Shown here: positions 1 through 8,727 of the stretch, in pieces
Layout of the letters: each line of letters starts with the position of its first letter
How positions within the stretch are numbered: the first letter of the stretch is position 1
NCBI RefSeq assembly: GCF_002237655.1
Contig: NZ_NOKT01000013.1
Span: forward strand, 62,001 to 126,000
From: Streptomyces sp. XY006
GTDB lineage: Bacteria > Actinomycetota > Actinomycetes > Streptomycetales > Streptomycetaceae
Length of the DNA stretch: 64,000 nucleotides
Direction: 5' to 3'
Translations under genes and position numbers: made by a program
The notes under the pieces: model-generated
What the model saw: only the letters and a program-made list of their open reading frames with translations
What the model was told of the DNA's origin: nothing
The model's database searches: none

Positions 1-2
1 CG

Positions 3-3000
3 CAGGACGCGCTCGCCGCGGCGAAGAAAATGGCCGAGGACGCGCGCAAGATGCGGGAGGAGGCCGCGCGTGAGGCGAAGTCGAAGATCGACGAGGCCTC
101 GGACGCCGGCATCCAGAACCGGTCGTGGTGGGAGGAGGTCGGGGACTGGTTCGTCGACAACTGGGACACCATCGTCGCGGTGTGCAAGGTCGTCGTGGCC
201 GTGGTTGGCATCGTCGCCATGATCATCGGTGGGCCGATCCTGGGCGCGATCATGCTGATCGCGGCGGCCGTCGTGCTCGCCGACACGCTCTACAAATACA
301 GCAAGGGCCGAGCGTCCCTATGGGATGTGGGGCTGGCGGCGCTGGACTGCATCCCGGGCATGAAGGGGCTGACGACCCTGGGCGGGCTGGCCAAGGGGCT
401 CAAGGCCTTCGGGAAGACCGGCCTCAAGGGCATGGCATTGGGGGTCAGGGGACTGGGCAAGGGCGCAGGCGCCTTGAGCCGCCAGATGAAGAAGCTCTTC
501 TGCCGCACCGACCCGGTGGACATGGCGACCGGCGAGGTCGTCATGTCGGCGACCGACGTGAGCCTGCCCGGCGTACTTCCACTGGTCCTGGAACGCCACC
601 ACCGCAGCAGTGTGCGTACCGGCCGGCTCTTCGGGACGACCTGGATGTCCACGCTCGACCAGCGTCTGGAACTCGATTCCACCGGAGTCAGGTTCGACGT
701 CGCCGACGGCATGGTCCTGCACTACCCGGTCCCGGAGCCGGACGCGGCCGTCCTGCCGGTGGCAGGGCCCCGCTGGCCGCTCACCTGGGACGGATCACCC
801 GGCGGTGAGCTTGTCGTGCGTGACACAGAGACCGAACGGATGCTCCATTTCCGCTCTCTGCCCGGCTGCCGCCGCGACGAACTGCTCCTCTCGGCGATCA
901 GCGACCACAACGGCAACTCCACAACCCTTCTCTACGGGCCCGACGGTGACCTCCGCGAAGTGGTGCACAGCGGTGGCTACCACCTGGGAGTGACCTGCAC
1001 GAGCGGTCGGGTCACCGAGCTGACCCTGCTCAGCCACCCCGAGCAGCCCTCGCTCCTGCGGTACGGCTATGACGACCAGGGAAACCTCGCCGAGATCCAC
1101 AACTCCTCCGCCCGACCCCTGCGGTTCGCCTATGACGAGCAACGACGGATCACCGGCTGGCAGGACAGGAACGGCGTCCGGTACCGCTACGTCTACGACG
1201 ACCGGGGCCGGTGCGTCCGTACTCGAGGTGCTGAAGGCGTATTCAACAGTGACATCACCTATGAGAGCGACGGCTCCCGCACACTCTTCACCAACTCGCT
1301 GGGGCACACCACGGTCTACGACTTCAACGACTGGTACCAACTGGTCGCCGAGACCGATCCCCTGGGCGGGCGCATCCTCCGGACCTGGGACGATCACGAC
1401 AACCTCCTGACGATCACGGACGCGATCGGCCGTACCACCGCCTACGCCTACGACGACCTGGGCCGGGTCACCACGGTGACGCGTGCGGACGGCCGGGCGC
1501 TGAGCGTGGACCATCACGAGCTGGGCATGCCGACGCGCATCACCCACGCCGACGGAGCCCGGTGGGAGCAGAGCTTCGACGCGGCCGGCAACCGCACCGC
1601 CGTCGTCGACCCCGCCGGCGGTGTCGTCCGGTACACCTACGACCGTCACGGCGGGCTCGCGTCCGCCACGGACCAGTCGGGCAACACGACGACGTTCGCG
1701 TGCGACGCCGCGGGCCTTCCGGTGCGTGTCGTGAGTCCGCTCGGTGAGAGCACCTCCTATCGCCGTGATGCCTTCGGCCGTCCCGTCGAGATCACAGCCC
1801 CGGACGGTGCGGTCACCCACCTGGAGTGGACGGTCGAGGGGAGGCCCTCGCGCCACATCGACCCACTCGGCTCGCAGTGGTCCTGGACCTGGGACGGAGA
1901 GGGCAACTGCCTGAGCCGCACCGACGCGGCAGGCGGTGTCCACCGGTACGAGTACGGACCGTTCGACGCTCTGCGCGCCCAGACGAACCCCGACGGATCG
2001 CGCTTCGAGTTCGAGCGCGACACTGAACTCCGGCTCACCACGGTGACCAACCCGCTCGGCGTCAGCTGGCGGTACGCCCACGACGCGGCCGGGCGACTCG
2101 TTCGGGAGACCGACTTCGACGGCCGCACGATTCGCTACGAGTACGATGCGACAGGCCAGTTGACCACCAAGGTGAATGCCTTGGGGCAGCAGATCCGGTA
2201 CGTCCGCGATTCGCTCGGCAGGATCAGCGAGAAGGACGCAGCGGGGGCACGTACCACCTTCGCGTACGACCCGTCCGGTCGGCTCGTACAGGCGGTCGGT
2301 CCGGACGCGGAACTCCGCTTCGAGAGGGACCCCCTGGGCAGGATCCTCACGGAAGCCTGCGACACCCTCGTCTCCCGCTACGCGTACGACCCCACTGGCC
2401 GCATGGTGTGGCGCAGGACGCCCAGCGGAGCCGAGAGCCGCTACGACTACGACGCGGCGGGGCGTCCTGTCAGTCTGCTCGCGGACACCCACCGGCTCGA
2501 TCTCACCTACGACGTCACCGGCCGGGAGGCCTCCAGGACCCTGGCGGCCGGTGTCGTGCTCGGTCACTCCTGGGACGCGGCCGGCAACCTGCGGAGCCAG
2601 GCGGCCCGTTCCCAGGACCGCACGCTGTGGCAGCGCACCTTCGCCTACCGCGACGATCACCATCTGACCTCGATCCAGGACGACCGGCTGGGTACCACGA
2701 TGTTCGATCTGGATCAGCTGGGCCGGGTGACGGATGTGACTCGTCCGGCCGGACGGGAGAGCTACGTCTACGACCCGATCGGCAATCAGCTCACCGCCCA
2801 TTGGCCCGACCGCCACGAGGCCGTGGGGGAGAGGGAGTACCGGGGCACGCGGGTGGCACGCGCGGGCAGGGTCCGCTACGAGTACGACGAGGCGGGCCGA
2901 ACCGTTCTCCGGCGGGCCAGGACCCTGTCGGGAGTCACGTCCACCTGGGCGTACGAGTGGGACGCCGAGGACCGTCTCGTGGCCGTGACGACGCCGGACG

Positions 3001-3917
3001 GCACCCGCTGGAAGTATCGGTACGACCCGCTGGGCCGACGCGTGGCCAAGCAGCGCCTGGCCGCCGATGGAAAGACCGACGAGGAAGTCCGCTTCACCTG
3101 GCAGGACGCGACGCTGGTCGAACAGACCGGCGGCGGTGCGGGTGACGCTGCGGAACGGGACGTCCTGACGTGGGACTACCGCGACCAGCACGCCTTGGCG
3201 CAGCGCCGTCGGCTGTCACGGCAGGAGGTGGACTGCCGCTTCTACGCCATCGTGACCGACCTGGTCGGGACACCGACCGAACTCGTCGATGAGGCGGGCG
3301 CTGTCGCCTGGCAGGCCCGCTCCACGCTGTGGGGCGTATCCGGGGCGGGCGGGGACGGCACCGTCGACATGCCGTTGCGGTTCCCCGGCCAGTACCACGA
3401 CCCGGAAACCGGCTGGGACTACAACTACCAGCGTCACTACGACCCGGCGATCGGCCGGTACACCACCCCGGACCCGCTGGGGCTGGAGCCGGACCCGAAC
3501 CACTACGGGTACGTGGACAATCCGTACAGCTGGATCGACCCGCTGGGATTGCTGTCCTGCACGGGACGCCTGGACAAACTCAACCCGGGGGAGATGTACC
3601 TCTACCGTGCCGTGATGGACGGGGAGCTGGGTCAGATCATGCGCACACGAGCGTTCCAGAATCCCCAGGGTATCGAGACCAAATACTTTTCCACGACTGC
3701 CGAGGCCGCGGCCTCCTATGCGCGGGAGATGTACAGTAGGTTTCCCCATGAAGGGGCGTATACGCTGGTGCGGTCCACAATCCGGAGAGATGCCATCCCG
3801 GATATCAGTCGGGTGGACCTGGTGGAGGCGGGCGGTATCGAAGCGCTCGCCCTGCCCACCGAAGTCCTCGAACAGATGGGCAGAATCCGCATTCTCCCCG
3901 GCATGCCGATCCCCTGA
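3..3917 (+). CDS. RHS/YD-repeat polymorphic toxin, 5'-truncated by window edge
   Basis: The frame is open to the window edge, so the true start lies upstream; an internal ATG at 30 is in frame. Visible order: charged coiled-coil-like N-terminus, a hydrophobic segment (about residues 48-88 counted from the ATG), a DUF6531-like entry (DPVDMATGEVV, about 160), then about 25 YD repeats (YDxxGR, YDaaGR) and the canonical RHS core end (RFPGQYHDPETGWDYNYQRH ... DPLGL). After DPLGL comes a variable tip of about 120 residues (LYRAV, KYFSTT, a late GIEALALP) that resembles ADP-ribosyltransferase-fold toxins; that assignment is inference. In such proteins the RHS shell encloses the toxin and the tip acts on neighbouring cells. 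The next gene starts 14 nt downstream and is the probable immunity gene. It sits beside the conserved ribosomal cluster, so it is probably a strain-variable insertion. Confidence 0.9.
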   Translation, partial: QDALAAAKKMAEDARKMREEAAREAKSKIDEASDAGIQNRSWWEEVGDWFVDNWDTIVAVCKVVVAVVGIVAMIIGGPILGAIMLIAAAVVLADTLYKYSKGRASLWDVGLAALDCIPGMKGLTTLGGLAKGLKAFGKTGLKGMALGVRGLGKGAGALSRQMKKLFCRTDPVDMATGEVVMSATDVSLPGVLPLVLERHHRSSVRTGRLFGTTWMSTLDQRLELDSTGVRFDVADGMVLHYPVPEPDAAVLPVAGPRWPLTWDGSPGGELVVRDTETERMLHFRSLPGCRRDELLLSAISDHNGNSTTLLYGPDGDLREVVHSGGYHLGVTCTSGRVTELTLLSHPEQPSLLRYGYDDQGNLAEIHNSSARPLRFAYDEQRRITGWQDRNGVRYRYVYDDRGRCVRTRGAEGVFNSDITYESDGSRTLFTNSLGHTTVYDFNDWYQLVAETDPLGGRILRTWDDHDNLLTITDAIGRTTAYAYDDLGRVTTVTRADGRALSVDHHELGMPTRITHADGARWEQSFDAAGNRTAVVDPAGGVVRYTYDRHGGLASATDQSGNTTTFACDAAGLPVRVVSPLGESTSYRRDAFGRPVEITAPDGAVTHLEWTVEGRPSRHIDPLGSQWSWTWDGEGNCLSRTDAAGGVHRYEYGPFDALRAQTNPDGSRFEFERDTELRLTTVTNPLGVSWRYAHDAAGRLVRETDFDGRTIRYEYDATGQLTTKVNALGQQIRYVRDSLGRISEKDAAGARTTFAYDPSGRLVQAVGPDAELRFERDPLGRILTEACDTLVSRYAYDPTGRMVWRRTPSGAESRYDYDAAGRPVSLLADTHRLDLTYDVTGREASRTLAAGVVLGHSWDAAGNLRSQAARSQDRTLWQRTFAYRDDHHLTSIQDDRLGTTMFDLDQLGRVTDVTRPAGRESYVYDPIGNQLTAHWPDRHEAVGEREYRGTRVARAGRVRYEYDEAGRTVLRRARTLSGVTSTWAYEWDAEDRLVAVTTPDGTRWKYRYDPLGRRVAKQRLAADGKTDEEVRFTWQDATLVEQTGGGAGDAAERDVLTWDYRDQHALAQRRRLSRQEVDCRFYAIVTDLVGTPTELVDEAGAVAWQARSTLWGVSGAGGDGTVDMPLRFPGQYHDPETGWDYNYQRHYDPAIGRYTTPDPLGLEPDPNHYGYVDNPYSWIDPLGLLSCTGRLDKLNPGEMYLYRAVMDGELGQIMRTRAFQNPQGIETKYFSTTAEAAASYAREMYSRFPHEGAYTLVRSTIRRDAIPDISRVDLVEAGGIEALALPTEVLEQMGRIRILPGMPIP

Positions 3918-3931
3918 GCAGGAGAGTTGCC

Positions 3932-4432
3932 GTGCGCCTAGTGATCACGTCGCAGAAGACCGACACGCTGGACAGGTGGCAGCGGGTCTTCGGGGAGTGC
4001 GAAGACGTCAGCTGCCAGCGAGGGCTGAGGGCCGGGACCCCGGTCGACGCGGTCCTCATGGCCGGCATGTTCGCCCTCGAACGGTACGGCGGACGTGCCG
4101 GGGCCGAGGAGGCCCAGATCTTGGAGAACCGCCGGGGCGACGGCTGGCACAGTCTCATCATCGTGCCGCCCGGCAGGCCCATGACCAAAGACGCGCAAGG
4201 GGAGTGGAAAGTGCAGACCGGGTACGCACACCTTCAGCCCGCCTATTTCGCGGCATCGCGCTCCTTTCACGCAATCGAGGAGTGGAACGCTCGCCATGTC
4301 GATCGGCGGATTTCGACGGTTGAGATCAACCTGCCTCTGATGAATATGGACAATCCTGTGGACGACGCGAGCCCGAAGTCCTTCAAGCAGGCTTTCGACG
4401 AATTTCGCGAGAGACGGCCCGATGCCGGTTGA
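3932..4432 (+). CDS. Probable immunity protein for the RHS toxin
   Basis: 166 residues from GTG, with an AGGAGAG ribosome site 5 nt upstream. The gene begins 14 nt after the RHS stop, the standard place for a cognate immunity gene. I do not recognise the family with certainty. The segment TPVDAVLMAGMFALERYGG (about residues 36-54) has the look of a macro-domain nucleotide-binding strand and loop (compare xxDAIVNAAN...GGG). If the RHS tip is an ADP-ribosyltransferase, an ADP-ribose-binding or ADP-ribosylhydrolase-type immunity protein would make sense; this is inference. There is no signal peptide or membrane segment, so it should be cytoplasmic. The frame continues cleanly to a TGA and no other gene follows before the ribosomal leader. 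Confidence 0.7.
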   Translation: MRLVITSQKTDTLDRWQRVFGECEDVSCQRGLRAGTPVDAVLMAGMFALERYGGRAGAEEAQILENRRGDGWHSLIIVPPGRPMTKDAQGEWKVQTGYAHLQPAYFAASRSFHAIEEWNARHVDRRISTVEINLPLMNMDNPVDDASPKSFKQAFDEFRERRPDAG

Positions 4433-5117
4433 CGGATGCCATCGAGAAAGTGCAATGAATCCGGCCGTCGAATCCGGCTTCGCCCGTGCCGGTAGCCCGT
4501 GGAACGCATCCGGCGGAAGGACGGCTGGGCGCCCGCGAGTGGGCCCCGGGTCCGCGCGGCCAGCGCCGAAGGGGACGACTGCTGGATCCTGGGGGAGGAG
4601 TTCCCGGGACCCGCGTGATCGGCCGGCTCTCCGGCGGCCCTGGCCCTCCGGCTCCCCGGCGGCTCCCGTTCGCCCCGCGTGCGCCCGTGCGCCCCTGGTT
4701 TGACCTTCGTCACCCCCGGGGTATTCTCTCCGGCTCGATTGGCGTCGGCCTTGCCCCGTATGGCAGACTGTCCGAGTTGCTCGGTCGAGTGTTGATGCTG
4801 CGCGCCTCCCGCCGGGAGGACCGGAAGCGAGTCCCACAGTACTCGTCGCCCTAACTGCCATCACGGCAGCGCTGGGGCGGACGTACGGGAATCTTTCGGG
4901 AAGCAAGGTGCGGCACCGGCCAGGCACCCGGTGGGCCTTCCGCCCCCGGCTCGCGGTTCCGGAAGGGCCGTGTGCAATCCCACAGGGATGTTCGAACAAG
5001 GGGCATCTGTGTCAGCGGGAGCGCGACACGCCCGACCGCGTGGGTCGGAGGAACGAAGGCAGCAGAAGGAATCCACCGGGTTCCAGAGCGTAAGAGAGAC
5101 AGGACTACTGAGTAGCC
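4433..5117 (+). other. Intergenic region and long leader of the S10 operon
   Basis: 685 nt without a convincing gene; open frames on both strands here have no start signals or family resemblance. It carries the putative rpsJ promoter at 4700-4727, which would give a leader of about 385 nt. Such a length is unusual for a ribosomal operon and leaves room for attenuation or protein autoregulation. I see no single dominant terminator hairpin in it. Confidence 0.6.
4700..4727 (+). promoter_or_regulatory. Putative HrdB-type promoter of the S10 operon
   Basis: TTGACC at 4700-4705, a 16-nt spacer, TATTCT at 4722-4727. It nearly matches the rplM promoter at 23886-23914 (same two hexamers, the same C-rich then CCCCGG spacer end). 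Transcription would begin near 4734, about 385 nt ahead of rpsJ. Confidence 0.6.
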
Positions 5118-5426
5118 ATGGCGGGACAGAAGATCCGCATCCGGCTCAAGGCCTACGACCACGAGGTCATCGACTCCTCGGCGAAGAAGATCGTCGAGAC
5201 GGTGACTCGCACTGGTGCGTCGGTCGCGGGCCCGGTGCCGCTGCCCACTGAGAAGAACGTGTACTGCGTCATCAAGTCGCCGCACAAGTACAAGGACTCG
5301 CGCGAGCACTTCGAGATGCGCACGCACAAGCGCCTGATCGACATCCTCGACCCCACCCCCAAGACCGTTGACTCTCTGATGCGACTCGACCTCCCGGCCG
5401 GTGTCGACATCGAGATCAAGCTCTGA
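5118..5426 (+). CDS. rpsJ: 30S ribosomal protein S10
   Basis: 102 residues, beginning MAGQKIRIRLKAYDHE, which is the family length and the typical actinobacterial start. S10 sits in the head of the 30S subunit and, with NusB, also takes part in transcription antitermination. The family motif region KNVYCVIKSPHKYKDSREHF and the C-terminal LDLPAGVDIEIKL are intact. It is the first gene of the superoperon, 17 nt ahead of rplC, and is preceded by the long leader. The ribosome site is weak: only purine stretches further than usual from the ATG. The assignment is firm. Confidence 0.99.
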   Translation: MAGQKIRIRLKAYDHEVIDSSAKKIVETVTRTGASVAGPVPLPTEKNVYCVIKSPHKYKDSREHFEMRTHKRLIDILDPTPKTVDSLMRLDLPAGVDIEIKL

Positions 5427-5443
5427 GGCCGGTGATCTGAGAG

Positions 5444-6088
5444 ATGGCTAAGCAGATCAAGGGCATCCTGGGCGAGAAGCTCGGCATGACGCAGGTGTGG
5501 GACGCGAACAACCGCGTCGTCCCGGTCACCGTCGTCAAGGCCGGCCCCAACGTCGTCACCCAGGTCCGCACGAACGATGTCGACGGCTACGAGTCCGTCC
5601 AGATCGCCTTCGGCGAGATCGACCCGCGCAAGGTGAACAAGCCCCTCAAGGGCCACTTCGCCAAGGCCGACGTCACCCCCCGTCGCCACCTCGTCGAGAT
5701 CCGCACCGCGGACGCCTCCGAGTACACGCTGGGCCAGGAGATCACCGCTGAGGTGTTCGAGGCCGGCGTGAAGGTCGACGTGACCGGCAAGAGCAAGGGC
5801 AAGGGCTTCGCCGGTGTCATGAAGCGCCACAACTTCCGTGGCCTCGGCGCCGGACACGGCACCCAGCGCAAGCACCGCTCCCCCGGTTCCATCGGTGGCT
5901 GCGCCACCCCGGGCCGTGTGTTCAAGGGCCTCCGCATGGCGGGTCGCATGGGCAACGAGCGGGTCACCACCCAGAACCTGACCGTCCACGCCGTTGACGC
6001 GGAGAAGGGTCTGCTGCTCATCAAGGGCGCGGTTCCCGGTCCGAACGGCGGCCTCGTCCTGGTCCGCACCGCGGCCAAGGGGGCCTGA
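5444..6088 (+). CDS. rplC: 50S ribosomal protein L3
   Basis: 214 residues. L3 is an early assembly protein of the large subunit whose internal loop reaches towards the peptidyl-transferase centre. That loop is visible at about residues 146-170 (PGSIGGCATPGRVFKGLRMA), with the KGFAGVMKRHNF segment just before it. The start ATG (MAKQIKGILGEKLGMTQVWD) follows a GAGAG stretch and lies 17 nt after rpsJ. rplD begins 4 nt after its stop, so the two are likely translationally coupled. Confidence 0.99.
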   Translation: MAKQIKGILGEKLGMTQVWDANNRVVPVTVVKAGPNVVTQVRTNDVDGYESVQIAFGEIDPRKVNKPLKGHFAKADVTPRRHLVEIRTADASEYTLGQEITAEVFEAGVKVDVTGKSKGKGFAGVMKRHNFRGLGAGHGTQRKHRSPGSIGGCATPGRVFKGLRMAGRMGNERVTTQNLTVHAVDAEKGLLLIKGAVPGPNGGLVLVRTAAKGA

Positions 6089-6092
6089 GGTA

Positions 6093-6749
6093 ATGAGCAC
6101 TGTTGACATCCTTTCGCCGGCGGGCGACAAGGCCGGTTCCGTCGAGCTCCCCGCGGAGATCTTCGGCGTTGAGAAGGTCAGCATCCCGCTGATCCACCAG
6201 GTCGTCGTCGCACAGCTGGCCGCTGCCCGTCAGGGCACGCACAAGACCAAGACCCGTGGCGAGGTCCGCGGCGGTGGCAAGAAGCCGTACCGCCAGAAGG
6301 GCACCGGTCGCGCCCGTCAGGGTTCGACCCGCGCGCCGCAGTTCGCCGGTGGTGGCGTCGTGCACGGTCCCGTGCCGCGTGACTACTCGCAGCGGACCCC
6401 GAAGAAGATGAAGGCTGCCGCCCTGCGTCACGCCCTCACCGACCGGGCCCGCCACAACCGCATCCACGTCGTCTCCGGCGTCGTCGAGGGCGAGAGCCCG
6501 TCGACGAAGGCCGCCCGGACGCTGTTCGGCAAGATCTCGGAGCGCAAGAACCTGCTCCTGGTCGTCGACCGCGCCGACGAGGCCGCGTGGCTGTCCGCCC
6601 GCAACCTGCCCCAGGTCCACATCCTGGAGCCGGGCCAGCTGAACACGTACGACGTTCTCGTCTCGGACGACGTGGTCTTCACCAAGGCTGCCTTCGAGTC
6701 CTTCGTGTCCGGCCCGAAGGCCAATGACACCGAAGGGAGCGAGGTCTGA
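6093..6749 (+). CDS. rplD: 50S ribosomal protein L4
   Basis: 218 residues from the ATG at 6093 (MSTVDILSPAGDKAGSVELP). An upstream in-frame ATG inside rplC is rejected because it would add 33 residues that are only the shadow of L3. The extended RNA-binding loop (HKTKTRGEVRGGGKKPYRQK, then GTGRARQGSTRAPQFAGGG) is clear at about residues 50-90; this loop lines the nascent peptide tunnel. In gamma-proteobacteria L4 also represses its own S10 operon; whether it does so here is unknown, though the long leader would allow it. The stop overlaps the start of rplW (TGATG-type junction). Confidence 0.99.
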   Translation: MSTVDILSPAGDKAGSVELPAEIFGVEKVSIPLIHQVVVAQLAAARQGTHKTKTRGEVRGGGKKPYRQKGTGRARQGSTRAPQFAGGGVVHGPVPRDYSQRTPKKMKAAALRHALTDRARHNRIHVVSGVVEGESPSTKAARTLFGKISERKNLLLVVDRADEAAWLSARNLPQVHILEPGQLNTYDVLVSDDVVFTKAAFESFVSGPKANDTEGSEV

Positions 6750-7168
6750 TGGCTATCCGTCACCCCGCAATCGCCTCCAAGGCGGCGAAGAAGGCCAAGG
6801 CCGCTCGCGTCGCCAAGGCGCGTCGCCACGCCGCCGAGGGCAAGAACACCGTCGAGACCCCGCTGAGCAAGTCCTTCACGGACCCCCGTGACGTGCTGCT
6901 CAAGCCGGTCGTCTCGGAGAAGAGCTACGCGCTCCTCGACGAGGGCAAGTACACGTTCATCGTCGACCCGAGCGCCAACAAGACCCAGATCAAGCAGGCC
7001 GTCCAGGCGGTCTTCTCGGTCAAGGTCACCGGGGTCAACACGATCAACCGCCAGGGCAAGCGCAAGCGGACCCGCACCGGCTTCGGCCAGCGTGCGTCCA
7101 CCAAGCGCGCGATCGTGACCCTCGCCGAGGGCGACCGTATCGACATCTTCGGCGGTCCGACCGCGTAA
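6749..7168 (+). CDS. rplW: 50S ribosomal protein L23, with N-terminal extension
   Basis: 139 residues, against about 100 for the E. coli protein. The extra length is an N-terminal Ala/Lys/Arg-rich extension of about 45 residues (KAAKKAKAARVAKARRHAAE) ahead of the conserved core, which begins at DPRDVLLKPVVSEKSY. L23 lies at the exit of the peptide tunnel and is the docking site for trigger factor and the signal recognition particle. The ATG overlaps the rplD stop, so the start is well placed. The extension contains no stop and has normal codon use, so it is probably translated rather than a misplaced start; the first good internal ATG alternative is absent. Confidence 0.98.
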   Translation: MAIRHPAIASKAAKKAKAARVAKARRHAAEGKNTVETPLSKSFTDPRDVLLKPVVSEKSYALLDEGKYTFIVDPSANKTQIKQAVQAVFSVKVTGVNTINRQGKRKRTRTGFGQRASTKRAIVTLAEGDRIDIFGGPTA

Positions 7169-7206
7169 GCGGGTCGGATCGTCCGATATCGGACGAGGAC
7201 TGAGAA

Positions 7207-8043
7207 ATGGGAATCCGCAAGTACAAGCCGACTACGCCGGGCCGTCGCGGCTCCAGCGTCGCCGACTTCGTCGAGGTCACGCGGTCCACGCCGGAGAAGT
7301 CGTTGGTCCGCCCCCTGCACAGCAAGGGTGGCCGTAACAACTCCGGTCGTGTGACCGTCCGCCACCAGGGTGGTGGCCACAAGCGCGCCTACCGCGTGAT
7401 CGACTTCCGTCGTCACGACAAGGACGGCGTGCCGGCGAAGGTCGCGCACATCGAGTACGACCCCAACCGCACGGCGCGCATCGCGCTGCTGCACTACGCC
7501 GACGGCGAGAAGCGCTACATCCTCGCGCCGCGCGGCCTGCAGCAGGGCGACCGCATCGAGAACGGTCCCGGGGCCGACATCAAGCCGGGCAACAACCTCG
7601 CCCTGCGCAACATCCCGGTCGGTACGACGCTGCACGCCATCGAGCTGCGTCCCGGCGGCGGCGCCAAGTTCGCCCGCTCCGCCGGCGCCTCGGTGCAGCT
7701 GCTCGCGAAGGAGGGCCAGATGGCCCACCTGCGCATGCCGTCTGGTGAGATCCGCCTGGTCGACGTCCGCTGCCGCGCCACCGTCGGCGAGGTCGGCAAC
7801 GCCGAGCAGAGCAACATCAACTGGGGTAAGGCCGGCCGTAAGCGGTGGCTGGGCGTTCGCCCGACCGTCCGTGGTGTGGTCATGAACCCGGTGGACCACC
7901 CGCACGGTGGTGGTGAGGGCCGGACCTCCGGTGGTCGCCACCCTGTGTCCCCGTGGGGCAAGAAGGAAGGCCGTACTCGTTCGCCCAAGAAGGCGTCGAA
8001 CAAGTACATCGTCCGCCGCCGCAAGACGAACAAGAAGCGCTAA
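7207..8043 (+). CDS. rplB: 50S ribosomal protein L2
   Basis: 278 residues, beginning MGIRKYKPTTPGRRGSSVAD. L2 is one of the most conserved large-subunit proteins, required for subunit joining and peptidyl-transferase activity. The C-terminal signature VVMNPVDHPHGGGEGRT, containing the conserved histidine of the HPHGGG loop, is intact, followed by the basic tail PKKASNKYIVRRRKTNKKR. A 38-nt gap separates it from rplW; the ATG has a GAGGA site at 7195-7199. The next gene, rpsS, follows 12 nt after the stop. Confidence 0.99.
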   Translation: MGIRKYKPTTPGRRGSSVADFVEVTRSTPEKSLVRPLHSKGGRNNSGRVTVRHQGGGHKRAYRVIDFRRHDKDGVPAKVAHIEYDPNRTARIALLHYADGEKRYILAPRGLQQGDRIENGPGADIKPGNNLALRNIPVGTTLHAIELRPGGGAKFARSAGASVQLLAKEGQMAHLRMPSGEIRLVDVRCRATVGEVGNAEQSNINWGKAGRKRWLGVRPTVRGVVMNPVDHPHGGGEGRTSGGRHPVSPWGKKEGRTRSPKKASNKYIVRRRKTNKKR

Positions 8044-8055
8044 GGACGGGTTGAG

Positions 8056-8337
8056 ATGCCTCGTAGCTTGAAGAAGGGACCCTTCGTCGACGACCACCTG
8101 ATCAAGAAGGTGGACGCGCAGAACGAAGCCGGTACCAAGAACGTCATCAAGACCTGGTCCCGTCGCTCGATGATCGTGCCGGCCATGCTCGGCCACACGC
8201 TCGCGGTGCACAACGGCAAGACCCACATTCCGGTGTTTGTCACCGAGTCGATGGTCGGCCACAAGCTCGGCGAGTTCTCGCCGACCCGCACCTTCCGGGG
8301 TCACGTCAAGGACGACCGGAAGTCGAAGCGCCGCTAA
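8056..8337 (+). CDS. rpsS: 30S ribosomal protein S19
   Basis: 93 residues, beginning MPRSLKKGPFVDDHLIKKVD, the family length and sequence. S19 forms a complex with S13 in the 30S head close to the A and P sites. The RNA-contacting stretch WSRRSMIVPAMLGHTLAVHN and GHKLGEFSPTRTFRGH are complete. It stands between rplB and rplV in the invariant bacterial order. A short 12-nt gap upstream contains only the L2 stop and a GGG-rich ribosome site. Confidence 0.99.
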   Translation: MPRSLKKGPFVDDHLIKKVDAQNEAGTKNVIKTWSRRSMIVPAMLGHTLAVHNGKTHIPVFVTESMVGHKLGEFSPTRTFRGHVKDDRKSKRR

Positions 8338-8379
8338 GCGCGGGGTGGAATGACCATGACAGACACTGGAAGGACAACC

Positions 8380-8727
8380 ATGGAAGCCAGGGCCCAGGCG
8401 CGGTACATCCGCGTCACGCCCATGAAGGCCCGCCGCGTGGTGGACCTCATCCGTGGCCTGAACGCCACGGAGGCTCAGGCGGTCCTGCGTTTCGCCCCGC
8501 AGGCCGCGAGCGTGCCGGTCGGCAAGGTGCTGGACAGCGCCATCGCCAACGCCGCGCACAACTACGACCACACCGATGTCGACAGCCTCTACATCTCCGA
8601 GGCCTACGTCGACGAGGGCCCGACCCTGAAGCGGTTCCGGCCGCGCGCCCAGGGCCGTGCCTACCGGATCCGCAAGCGGACCAGCCACATCACCGTGGTC
8701 GTCAGCAGCAAGGAAGGAACCCGGTAA
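8380..8727 (+). CDS. rplV: 50S ribosomal protein L22
   Basis: 115 residues from the ATG at 8380 (MEARAQARYIRVTPMKARRV). This start is preferred because a GGAAGGA ribosome site ends 5 nt before it and the conserved family sequence begins here; in-frame ATGs at 8350 and 8356 would add up to 10 residues but have no well-spaced site. L22 stabilises 23S rRNA domains and its beta-hairpin (about residues 80-100, GPTLKRFRPRAQGRAYRIRK) forms the narrow part of the peptide tunnel where macrolides act. The stop shares bases with the rpsC start. Confidence 0.98.
   Translation: MEARAQARYIRVTPMKARRVVDLIRGLNATEAQAVLRFAPQAASVPVGKVLDSAIANAAHNYDHTDVDSLYISEAYVDEGPTLKRFRPRAQGRAYRIRKRTSHITVVVSSKEGTR

Noticed and set aside
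795..3191. A long minus-strand frame within the RHS gene
   Set aside because: It is the shadow of YD repeats with biased codons, has no ribosome site and matches no family.
4938..5117. A gene within the rpsJ leader
   Set aside because: The open frames overlap the leader or run into rpsJ out of frame and show no conserved motif or ribosome site.
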